A DNA stretch of 64,000 nt from Limnoperna fortunei (lineage: Eukaryota; Mollusca; Bivalvia; Mytilida; Modiolidae), in NCBI GenBank assembly GCA_944474755.1, contig OX104122.1:10302641-10366640 (forward strand), given 5' to 3'. The position numbers and the translations under genes were made by a program. Positions 49,420 to 60,356 of the stretch are shown one piece after another (positions within the stretch are counted from its first letter, which is position 1; the number at the start of each line of letters is the position of its first letter). The notes below the pieces were generated by a model. That model did no database searches. It was not told the origin of the DNA and saw only the letters and a list, made by a program, of their open reading frames with translations.

Positions 49420-50130
49420 CACAGAATTAATATGACAAAATCCTGTGTTTGTCGATTCAAGCGGGTCCTATAGGCCACGGTTTTCTAGCCGCCATTTTCA
49501 TGAAGACAAATTTTTAGTCAAGACATCCTTTCAAGTTTGCTATGTACGGTGGACAAAATACACGTTAAAAACATTTATCAAATATTTTACCATAACGAGC
49601 CCTCGCAATGTCTTATTTATTGACTTTTATTTTAAAAAGAACTTCAAAACACAGCCGTTGATATTGTGACGTCGTCAAACCTATTGTGACGTTACGTCGC
49701 ATTGCGCATGTCCGAGGTGGTCATATATCGGGTAATATATCGTTTGACGTTACAGGTATGTCATATTAGAATCAAAATCTACGTTAAATGCCACGAATGC
49801 TTTTGAAGTTGTGAAGGGCAATTGTGTTGTTCAGTGACGTCAAATATAGATAGAATTGAAATCTATCAGTCCATAATACATTAGACGCCATGCATTATTA
49901 TACAGATAGGCGGTGTCGTATAGAAGCATATTGTTTTAACTACAAATGTTTGTATTACAAAAATAAACATGTACCTAACAACTTGAAACGCATACATAAC
50001 GTGTATCAAATATAGCAATAAACTGTGACATTACATATTAAACATACATATTTGTCATATTTTGAGTTTATTTGTCTTCTTGGACTTTTTGCTTCACAGT
50101 TTGATCACATAATGTTCAATTAATTGGTAA
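49420..50130. other. No gene seen
   Basis: AT-rich; TGACGTTACAGGTATGTCAT ATTAGAAT-like words near 49745-49772 recall the end of the foldback family. Confidence 0.4.
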
Positions 50131-50139
50131 TGAGTTAAG

Positions 50140-50370
50140 ACATGCGTGCGTGTCTTCGCAACCATGCGGTATGCAAATCATAATCTACATGTATCCATAT
50201 GTGTGCGTGTCTTCGTAACCATGTGGTATGCAAATCATAATCTACATGTATCCATATGTGTGCTTGTCTTCGTAACCATGTGGTATGCAAATCATAATCT
50301 ACATGTATCCATATGTGTGCGTGTCTTCGCAAGCATGCGGCATGCATATCCTAAGCTATTCATATGCGTG
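50140..50370. repeat. ~58-bp minisatellite (GTGCGTGTCTTCGTAACCATG)
   Basis: Four to five copies with TGTCTTCG at 50151, 50209 and 50265 and AATCATAATCTACATGTATC between. Confidence 0.9.
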
Positions 50371-50999
50371 CGTGTCATCTACTTGCAAACCTCAGCTTCG
50401 ACAAGCCGGTGTTCAATAATTGTTTATATCTTTTTAATGACCACCATTGCTTTCCGTATCTCGGGCTATATTAAATTTGATGATTTTGACTTTTCCTAGG
50501 CAATAAAATCGTATTAACCTTCGACTCGTTTACTGAACATGATGTCGAGCAATATACGATTCTCATCCATTGTGAAACCTAATAATTTTACACACTAACA
50601 ATAAAAACGAAAAAAATCATTTACCTTACGAAGTTCCAATCTGTGACCAACAATCCATAATTGATAATCGACAAAAAGAGCAAAATATCCATACTCCATA
50701 CTTTTACAGTAGAAGTCAAAAGTGTCCATCCTTTTTCTCGTCAATTTATTGTTTGTTAATTTGTCCCTGTCTTAAATATAGCTGAAATACTGTTCGCTGA
50801 ATGTAAAGCAAACATCCAATCAATCAATCGGCCGACTCCGAGATGGATGTAATGTACCAGTGAAAAGCAGCGTGTGCAGTCCGAAAAAAGAAAGATCAGC
50901 GCTAGACATCAGCCAGGGTAGCAGCGAGAGACGGTGTATCCACTCGATTGTATCAAGTTCTTATTAATCAGCCAGTACGAAGAGGACAGATGAGGTGAG

Positions 51000-52110
51000 G
51001 TATGCAATCAGACATGTCATCACATTAAGGCAGTGACTCCGAGCTAGATTATATAGTACAGGTACAGTGGAATGTGTGCAGTCAGACATGTCACCACATT
51101 AAGGCAGTGACTCCGAGCTAGATTATATAGTACAAGTACAATGGAATGTGTGCAGTCAGACATGTCACCACATTAAGGCAGTGACTCCGAGCTAGATTAT
51201 ATAGTACAGGTACAATGGAATGTGTGCAGTCAGACATGTCACCACATTAAGGCAGTGACTCCGAGCTAGATTATATAGTACAAGTACAATGGAATGTGTG
51301 CAGTCAGACATGTCATCACCCTGAGACACAGTACCCTGTTTGTATAGTGCTATTTCAATGGAGTAAGGATATGCAGTCAGACATGTCACCACACTGAGAC
51401 ACAGTACCCTGTTTGTATAGTGCTATTTCAATGGAGTAAGGATATGCAGTCAGACATGTCACCACCTGAGACCCAGTACCCTGTTTGTATAGTGCTATTT
51501 CAATGGAGTAAGGATATGCAGTCAGACATGTCACCACACTGAGACACAGTAGCCTGTTTGTATAGTGATATTTCAATGGAGTAAGGATATGCAGTCAGAC
51601 ATATGTCACTACACTGAGACACATGATCCTGTTTGTAGGGAGTATGGATATACAGTGAGACATGTCACCACACTGAGACAGTATCCTGTTTGCATAGTGC
51701 TTTTTCAATGGAGTAAGGGTATGCAGTCAGAAATGTCACTACACTGGGACACAGTAGCCTGTTTGTATACTGCTATTTCAATGGAGTAAGGATATGCAGT
51801 CAGACATGTCACCACACTGAGACAGTAGCCTGTTTGTATGGAGTAAGGATATGCAGTCAGACATGTCACCACACTGAGACACAGTATCCTGTTTGTATAG
51901 TGCTATTTCAATGGAGTAAGGATATTCAGTCAGACATGTCACCACACTGAGACAGTATCCTGTTTGCATAGTGCTATTTCAATGGAGTAAGGATATGCAG
52001 TCAGACATGTCACCACACTGAGACACAGTAGCCTGTTTGTATACTGCTATTTCAATGGAGTAAGGATATGCAGTCAGACATGTCACCACACTGAGACACA
52101 GTACCCCAGT
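51000..52110. repeat. 74-bp then ~73-bp composite satellite (CAGTCAGACATGTCACCACA)
   Basis: AGACATG recurs at 51010, 51084, 51158, 51232 and 51306 (74 bp). At about 51300 the second half of the unit switches from GGCAGTGACTCCGAGCTAGA to TGTTTGTATAGTGCTATTTC while the first half stays. About ten copies of the second kind follow, some with deletions. Confidence 0.9.
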
Positions 52111-52119
52111 GCTATACAG

Positions 52120-52900
52120 TCCTACTGTGTAAGTTTCGTACCAAGGTTCTGTTTTAACCAGATGTGTATGAAACATGAAGAAAGAACATTTTTGTCTACG
52201 ACTTTTTTTTTAATTGTAATGTTTATTTCTTTAACATTTTAGCAATTTTCAAACATGTTTTAATCCTAAATACATTCATGTACAGATAAATGCATCACAT
52301 AATAATTAAACACGAAAGACAAAAAAATTATGCAAAAACACTACTCTAGATTTCGAACTTGATTTCTCAAAAAGATTGATTTTTTTCTCCACTGCCATAG
52401 CAACATCAAAATTCTCAAGTTTTAATTGGCTAAAATACAGAATTTCGAAAATCATCAACAATCTTTTAACATTTTGTGCATCTTTAGACTAATTAAAAAT
52501 TTAATCATTTTGTCTTCTTAAGCGCCAAGGAAAATTCTTCTAAGTGCCACTTAAAATTAATAAGAACATATAATATAGTGTAGGCACAGCCATGTTTATG
52601 CTTTATGTAAATTTTAACATGTTTTAAAGTGAATTTACTTAAAATAACCATTGCAACAATGGGATAAGTTCTTTCGGTTAATTCTTGGATACGAGTTTTG
52701 TTTCCTGTAAGTATAGTGGATCAAAGGTGTATTTTTCAGGGATAAATGTCCATATACATGTACTGTTATTAACGACCACAAAAAAGTAACGTAAAAAAAT
52801 AGACACTTATGCCATTGAACACATTATCATTAAATGATACTACAACAAAATCTACAAAATTAAATAACATTTTTCTAAAATAAAACAAATATTTAACTAC
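52120..52900. other. No gene seen
   Basis: AT-rich DNA between the 74-bp satellite and a SINE. Confidence 0.5.
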
Positions 52901-52904
52901 ACTT

Positions 52905-53115
52905 TCAACTATATCATGGCGTCCAGTTGTTAATGTGGAGAAAGCCAGAGTAACCGGGGAAAACTCACGATAGGAAAACTGGAAATCCTTGTCAATTAAG
53001 ATTGGAGTCAAATGCACCCTTCCCTCATCGAGACTCGAACCTTCCCTCAATGAGACTCAGTTTTGACAGATCATATGACCAATACGAGATGTACTTAACG
53101 CCTCGGCCACTGATA
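52905..53115 (-). mobile_element. SINE copy with partial duplication
   Basis: Reverse-strand copy: ATATCATGGCGTCCAGTTG, GACTCGAACCTTCCCTC, and a second TTCCCTCAATGAGACTC before CGCCTCGGCCACTGA. It lies just past the end of the death-domain fragment at 53317. Confidence 0.65.
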
Positions 53116-53316
53116 CCCCAATAATAAGAATGACTTTGATATCTACAACATGTACTTTCTTTAATTCTACACAAATCTGACCAATGAATAAGTGTTACAT
53201 TCGAAGCTTAATTCAGAGAGCACACAACAATGTCTGTGTAGTTAGCATTATCTTTACTCAGTAAGTGCCCCACTGATATCTTTATTACTTACAAGAATGC
53301 TAAATAATTCGTGCAG

Positions 53317-53508
53317 TTAATTAAACAACAGGTTTTCAATGTTTTTAATGTTAATTCCAATATGTCCGAATGCCTGTCCAATTGTTCTCAGTGATGGCTT
53401 TATATTGTATTTTCTACAGTTGTCCCTCCAAGCTTCCATTATCTTACGGTTTAACTTCACCAGGTCACGTTCTGTTTGACAGTACTCGATCTGTTCCCAG
53501 TCCTGGAA
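53317..53508 (-). pseudogene. Death-domain terminal exon or fragment, paralogue of the ROCO gene end
   Basis: The - strand reads FQDWEQIEYCQTERDLVKLN, then IMEAWRDNC, KPSLRTIGQAFGHIGIN and IENLLFN followed by TAA. By my count it matches 48 of 63 residues of the last death domain at 33759-34060. Similarity stops at FQ, where TTCCAG|GAC would serve as an acceptor giving a phase-0 exon (53317-53502). In the main gene this stretch is one continuous exon with 37 more residues upstream. It is either the last exon of a paralogue whose body lies beyond the window, or a truncated copy. The frame has no stops or shifts. Confidence 0.65.
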
Positions 53509-53519
53509 TCACAATTCTA

Positions 53520-55940
53520 GTTAAACGCAAAACCAGCACATAATAGCAAGCACAGCTCGCAGTGGGCAGCAAAGCTGCCTCCGAAGAGCGGTGAGCTCTA
53601 CGGCAATTACGTGTCATGTGATCCAAATCTGCTTAATGCCGATATTGATTTTTTTGTCTGGAAGTTGATATTGTCAAAAAACTGGAACAAAGTGAATGAA
53701 TAAAAGTACTAAAAATAATTTTAAGAAAGATTTGAAAATAAAGTTGACATCGATAAAAATTAAATGTTATATTTAAAATTAACAACAAACATTTCATACT
53801 ATCTTTTTGCAATCTCTAAATTGATCTTTAAAAACTAACAATCAAATTACATTTCATGTGACGTCACAGTTACAAAGAAGGACGTCGCGTGACTACTGGA
53901 ATTTAGAGGCACTTTTAGGGTGATAAAAAGTATTATTACATAATATATATTTTTGCCTTTTTCCTATTGGCCTAAACCAATACACGTGACTTTCCTTTTC
54001 CTATCATATTGGTTTGCAAAAAACTCATTCTTCTCAATAAAAAACCATATTGCACTCTCGTGAGAAATTTATGAATGAAAATACCTAGCACCTGCTGTTT
54101 CCCCCAACGGAAATACGATAGCCAATCAAATCTTCTTTCTTTAATCCCCTCAACCAATCAAATTTATGGTTCTGACTGATGTTCGGATTATATTGTTTTT
54201 TGTAAACATGGTAACGTTGTAACGTCATTGAGTGAACGTAATGTGATAGTTCTGGTGCTAATAAGCGAAGATTTGCAGATATTACCAGGGCTTTCAACCA
54301 ATTTTAGAGTAGGTGTCTCCAAAAAAAAAGTAGGCAACCACACAAGAGGGCAGGCGCCGATCTTGCTTGGTGCCTATTTTGGCCGCTCAAGGCCCCCAGA
54401 AGCTCTGGGGTAAATAATGCAAAATCCTAAATTCTGGCCGTCTCCTGGAACTTAACTTTAGTTTTTCAAATGACCCTTCTTTACTTAAAGTTTTGCCTAT
54501 CTTCTTGGAAATATGTATGTCTCATATCAACAAATGAGATGCCAAGTTTAGGTTGTATTTTCAATTTATAATATGATTTCAAATTTTGACATTGTTCATT
54601 GTTGCTTTTTTTTTCAGTGCTTGATGTTTTTGAGACAAGTAGACAACATTTTGAGAATTAAGTTGTATTAAAGTGTATTAATTCAAAATTATTGGTTTCT
54701 TTTCTTTATCATGTTTATCAAAACATTTTTTTTTCATGTTCTGTTCTATTGACATGATAATTGATTGTGATGTTATTGACATGTATTAGCATTTATGAAA
54801 TTGAAGTTGACTGTCAGCAGTTTTCACGTTTTTGCAATAGAGCAAGCAGCAAATTCAATGCAAGTTATTTTATTTTTTTTTTCAATTTGGGCAGATACAG
54901 TGTACAAAATAGATATATTTTGGGGGTGCATCCCCCTTTTCAACCAAGTTGACATGAAAGACAAGTCCTTCAGATGGACATCTTTTTCTCACATCTTACA
55001 CAATACAGAGAGTTTCATATTTTTACTTTGTAGTACATTTTCGGTCTCGCTGAAATTATATTTTGGGCCACGTGGGCCGGGCTTTATAAAAAAGACAACA
55101 AGTAACAAGTGTCAACTGTTCTTCTGTTTAATTTAATACATCATATTTCCGTTTGTTACTTGGAGATTTTCTTAAGTGCACATATTAGTCGACGCAAGTC
55201 AGCTTATATTACTTTTAGTCTACTGAGGATTTCATAAGGATTAGGACCGACGCATCCGTTGTGGAAGTGGTTCGCCTGATAAAGGCGGTTTTTACAGATT
55301 TGGTAACTGGTAACATAAAAATAAACTTCATATTCAATGTTTCTGTTGCTTGGAAACATACCCATGTGATCTCTTCGGGTTTTCTTAAAACCAAAACCAA
55401 ACAGGGTTGTATTTGATCATTTCATGAAAACATCTGGTGTTTTATTAATTTTTTCGGAACACCTTAAGGTCTTTTCGTTTTCTTTATAAACGTCCATATC
55501 TGATGAAACCTACCGAGTACAGGGATCACGCTGGGTCAAAATTATAGGGAGAAGTCACTTCTCTTTTGTGGGGCTGACAGGGAGAAGTGAGGATAGAACA
55601 GGGAGAAGTGGGTGGACAACAGAGAGAAGTATATGTCGCGGAAATGTCCTTTTTTGTATGTGTTTTTAATATGTGTTAATTGGCATTTGAATTTTTTATT
55701 GTTACATGGTTTTTAGCAGTTCAATTTATTGAGGATAAAGTACAAGATTTGATTAACTATTATCACACATTTTCCAAAATACATGTATTAAACATAAAAA
55801 TAAAAAAAAGTATCAACTGTCACAAACTGTTTATTAAAAAAATGTTTCTTTGTCATTGGTCTACAAATTGTTAGAATTATAATAAAGTACTATTAGAACT
55901 ACCGGCTACTTTTGAAAGCCCTGTATTACTAACTTGGAAA
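53520..55940. other. Repeat-like DNA, no supported gene
   Basis: Homopolymer-rich; GGGAGAAGTG words recur at 55547-55630. I searched here for the missing upstream half of the death-domain paralogue and did not find it. Confidence 0.5.
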
Positions 55941-55943
55941 TAA

Positions 55944-56141
55944 ATGAAATCATTAAGAAAAAAAGATCCTGTCAACACTCGCAAATTGAAAGAGCAAGCG
56001 ATTATTTTTTTTTCCAAATATTTACGTGAAACGGACACTAGTATGTCAGTTAGTTTGGAAATGGCGGACCCTCAGGAACTAAACTCATATCTTTGTAAAT
56101 TTTATGCAAGGTCTGAGGATGGGGCATTATACAAGAAATAA
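55944..56141 (+). pseudogene. Possible Crypton/tyrosine-recombinase-like N-terminal fragment
   Basis: The frame reads NTRKLKEQAIIFFSKYLRE, then ADPQELNSYLCKFYA and DGALYKK before a stop. The layout (a helix with FxxFL, then eL...L.kFy, then kdG.lY.k) resembles the core-binding region in Crypton-derived proteins such as QRICH1/ZMYM-type and KCTD1-type. No catalytic R..HxxR..Y region follows. Recognised by pattern only; it could be chance. Confidence 0.35.
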
Positions 56142-56280
56142 TAAATGCAAACATTTCGTCATGGATTATGTCGATATTTTAACGATTTTTGAGAAATAAA
56201 TATTATGAAAGACAGACACTTTCGGGAATAAAAAAAACTTGTATATTCCATTTCATGACTCAATGAATTATGTAATAAAA

Positions 56281-56421
56281 CAATTACTACACTCGAACTC
56301 GATCAATATGAGTTTTTATGGAGCAGGGTAGAATAATATTGAACTTGGCTTCGCCTCGTTCAATATTATTCTACCCTGCTCCATAAAACCTCATATTGAT
56401 CTCGTTCAAGTGCAGTAATTG
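56281..56421. repeat. Long hairpin, 64-bp arms and 13-nt loop
   Basis: Arms 56281-56344 and 56358-56421 are near-perfect reverse complements (for example ATGGAGCAGGGTAGAATAAT against its complement). The loop is TTGGCTTCGCCTC. It resembles the terminal hairpin of the 40.8-kb element in design but not in sequence. Confidence 0.8.
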
Positions 56422-56709
56422 TATAACGTCAATTATGAAATGCACATTATGTATTGATAATAAAGGACTATATTGTCTGTGTTCGCATTTGGCAATGCCT
56501 ACTCCATATTACTGGTAATAGACATCATAAATATAAAGAAGTTTGTAAATTGCGAGATACTATTGTTGGACAATGTGGGGATTCCAGGAGAAAAATTTCC
56601 CTATATCAGTATATTCCATCTAATAAAAATCGTACCACAATTTTTATAGAACAGGACAAAAAACAGAGTGAAAATCGGTCTTCAAATAAAAAAGCTATGT
56701 AAGTTTAAA

Positions 56710-57930
56710 GATGATCATTTTGGCAGTTTTTTGGATTGTACACAAGTATTCAGTATCAAAATGGGCTGAAACCCAACTTTAGAGGTTATTTAGATCTTGT
56801 ATGTTTGTTACTAATCAAGTTTTTTGTAAATATTTATTGACTTTGTATTGGGTACTGCAAAATCATCCAACTTTAATGACCTTAACCTTCCAATCTTGGA
56901 CAAATCTTTAAAAACAAATCTAATGCCAATTTTAATTCAATGGAAATTATAACTTGTCTGAGTATCTTTGATCTTCCGAATATGCTCTACCACGGGACGG
57001 AACGACACGAAAACTATCGATCATTACCCCCCTCCCCATTTTACATCCCCAAAAAAAAACACACAAACAGGACCACGTTTAATAGCGATGTAGAAAGTGG
57101 AACTACACAGCTCTTGTGATACTTAGGTTACCACTTAATGAATAATTAGCCAGGACTAAAGAGCCACGGTTCCACAGTTAGTAGTGAGCACATGACATAT
57201 GATATGGCCAATACAATCAGAACTCGATAACATTAAAATCTAGCTGTGACATCGTACTAGAAATATTGAGACTTGTCAGTATAGTGGAGTTAACATTAAA
57301 CACATACATTTTCTACATGAATAAAACATTTATTTACGCTCGTTACCTTTGAAAAAGTTGTTCGTTTCCATGCATGTGCATCCCGAAATGTTCTTAAAAC
57401 CAATACTGCTGGTCCCGACCTTGTCGCAGTTAGCTTGGGATTATTAAAACGGATTAGATAGTGTATTTATTTCCTAAATTCATCTTGTTAAGGAACAAAT
57501 TAATTATGTATTAAAAACTTTCTTGAACACACAAATTTTAACAAAATTTAGAAAAACAATACAGCCAGATAAGCATAGTAATGTCTTTAAAATCATAATT
57601 ACTAGCGAAAACTATTGCACGAAACGCAATTGTACAGGGAAATATACAAGATAATGATTTATTGAAAATTATGAAAACACAAAATCGCTTCTCTATGGTA
57701 ACTGGACAACTCGGATCGCGGACAACTCGGATCTTAGTAAGGACCAGTGTCGGCATAATACGGTCCGACTTGTCCTATTACGGTCCGAGTTTTCACGATG
57801 CGAGTTGTCTCACATTCTTGTCTATTTTAAAGCAAATTTCAGTACAATATCAGAATTTCTATACTCATTGTGGAGTCTCGATGGCGCCCACGCAAAAAAA
57901 AGCGTTGGACGGCAGAGGATTCTCGGACTA
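56710..57930. other. No gene seen
   Basis: AT-rich. ACTCGGATCGCGGACAACTC and CGGTCCGA words repeat loosely at 57700-57810. Confidence 0.5.
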
Positions 57931-58110
57931 GATGGCGGAGTGGTAAAGTATTAACTTGTCTACATTTGATTGCGCACCTGTGAATACTGAGTTTGAGTCT
58001 CAATGCGAGCAGGGTGCGCTCGACTCCAATCATGACAATGATTTGTCAACAGTTTTGATTCCTCGCCAAAAGAATTGCTGAAAATCACTTTAAGCTTTTT
58101 TTTTGAGGCG
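57931..58110 (+). mobile_element. SINE of a variant head
   Basis: GATGGCGGAGTGGTAAAGTA (A-box-like), TGAGTTTGAGTCTCAATGCG (B-box-like) and GCTCGACTCCAATCATGACA, then a weak tail with AATTGCTGAAAATCAC. Confidence 0.5.
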
Positions 58111-58689
58111 GAATCAAAACTATTATAGCATTCAAACAAACAAACTGTTTAACATAATTACTCTGTAATTACACGAAACGCCATTGTACCTTTAATATGC
58201 TTTGTTATCTTTGATTTGAATCAGATAAAACGGAAAAAAATAAATAAAAACATAATAACACAAACGAATGACCAAATTCAGTGTTACTCCACTGCCGTAG
58301 CAAGCGGTACGGCATGTACGGTTCCGATAGTATACAACTTTAAATTGCTTGTACGGAATAAATAGAAGCTAAAATTGCTATAAAATTCTTATAAATTTTT
58401 GGGGTTTTTTAAAGAATTTTCTTGCCTATTTCTACTGGTCAGTTATAAAAATTGCCGTTTTTGGTCATTCACTTTTAGTGTCAGGAAACTCACAGAATGC
58501 AAGATTTCGCACCATTTACACCTGTCACGGCTTATTGGGGCCTTAAGCGGCCTCAGACCCTTTGCACTTCGTATTCCTATTGGTCATATCTCCAATCGTA
58601 CCACTATTTTTTGGGGCGCTAAACCTATAAAGTCTTTATGTCAATTAACAGAGCGGTAAAACAGTTCGAATGTGCGTTTGTTTGTTTGA

Positions 58690-58932
58690 ATGATTTTTAA
58701 CGCCACTTTCAGCAATTAGCTATATCATGGCGTCCAGTTTTTATTGGGGGAGGAAGCCGGAATACCCGGAGAGAACCCCGGACCTTCGGTAGAAAACTGG
58801 CAATCCATGTCAGTTAAGATTGGAGTCGAATACACCCTGCCGCAGTGAGATTCGAACCCGCAACCTCAGTGTTGACAGACCAAGTGATCAATAGAAGACG
58901 ATCTACCTTAACCACTCGGCCACGGAGGCCCC
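58690..58932 (-). mobile_element. Full-length tRNA-derived SINE
   Basis: Reverse-strand copy with GCTATATCATGGCGTCCAG, GAGATTCGAACCCGCAACC (B box) and ACCTTAACCACTCGGCCACG (A box). It is the most complete copy in the window. Confidence 0.8.
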
Positions 58933-58934
58933 TG

Positions 58935-59375
58935 TTAGTATGTGTGACAACTGAGCGGTATACAGTTAGTCTGTGTGACAACTGAGCGGTATACTAGTTA
59001 GTCTGTGTGACAACTGAGTGGTATACAGTTAGTTTGTGTGACAACTGGTCAGCGGTATAAAGTTAGTCTGTGTGACAACTGAGCGATATACCGTTAGTCT
59101 GTGTGACAGCTGAGCGGTATACAGTTAGTCTGTGTGACAACTGAGCGGTATAAAATTGGCCTGTGTGACAACTGAGCGGTATACAGTTAGTCTGTGTGAC
59201 AACTGAGCGGTATAAAATTAGTCTGTGTGACAACTGAGCGGTAAAAAATGAGTCTGTGTGACAACTGAGTGGTATACAGTTAGTTTGTGTGAAAACTGAG
59301 CGGTATAAAAGCAGTCTGTGTAACAACTGAGCGGTATACAGTTAGTCTGTGTGACAACTGAGGGGTATATATACA
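58935..59375. repeat. 31-bp minisatellite (GTTAGTCTGTGTGACAACTG)
   Basis: About 14 copies of GTTAGTCTGTGTGACAACTG plus AGCGGTATACA at 31-bp spacing, starting directly at the head of the SINE at 58690-58932. Confidence 0.9.
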
Positions 59376-59389
59376 GTTATTCGGCCGTT

Positions 59390-60350
59390 GTGGGCGGCAA
59401 GAACGCAGAGATTGCCAGTTTTACATGCGAAATTCCCTTTACTTAATCAAGGACATTAACGGTAGTAGTATATAATGTTCCTGTCCGATTGATTACGTAA
59501 GAAATATTATAATTAATTAACGATGACGCAATAGACCGCTCGTACAGAATTTTTAACGACATTTAACAGGAGGCAGTTCGACTATACCTGTATTTTAACT
59601 TGATGGCACATAGTACCCATTGACAACGGCAGCCGCTTAACCGAAAACCAACAATAGTCATATACATTCAATGTTATTTTTCCAATTTTTTAATTAAATA
59701 TTGATAATAAGTCAAATTAACAGACTCAGTTGAGGTTTGTCCATATCCTTTGATTAAATAATTGATTCAGTTTTACTGTATTAGTAACAGGGATCTCAAT
59801 TATAAAGTAAATTTGTATACAAATGGCGCAAATTAAAAAGATACAATAAAAAAGAAAATATATCGAAAACTTCAGTAACCAAATATCTGGTTAATACAAT
59901 ATTCTGAAAACAAGCAACACACACTTGCATGTATAGACAATCCTGTTGCCACTTTGATCAAGTCTTCCCGGATTTAGTAAACGGAGTGTTTCGATCGAAT
60001 TGGTGTCTATTAAATAATACTCATATTTTTGCACGATTGGCTACACATTTAGAACAAATAAATAACTGCAGTTATTATGTCTAACACACGTAAAGCATTT
60101 GTCTACATACATGTATATACACTAGTATTTAATTTCACGACAAAATTTTAGATGTAAGTTGAAATAAATTTAAGTACATGTATACAAATAATAAAACTTG
60201 GGGTTTGAGTTCATTTAAACATAATACACCACTTGTAAGAGAAAATACAATATGAAATAAAAACTTTATTCAAGATTCAGTCAGTCTTTGTGACCAAAAG
60301 TTTATAATTTGAACTCCGTGCTTGACTTTTGTGTAGTGTAAACCGTGGAT
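59390..60350. other. No gene seen, left flank of duplicate block B
   Basis: AT-rich DNA up to the junction CTGTAGACC at about 60350, where the duplicated sequence begins. Confidence 0.5.
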
Positions 60351-60356
60351 AACTGT

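Noticed and set aside
51192..52176. Frames with repeated VVTCLTAYPYSIEIALYKQ
   Set aside because: Translations of the 73-74-bp satellite.
59063..59326. Frame with repeated LYRSVVTQTN
   Set aside because: Translation of the 31-bp minisatellite.
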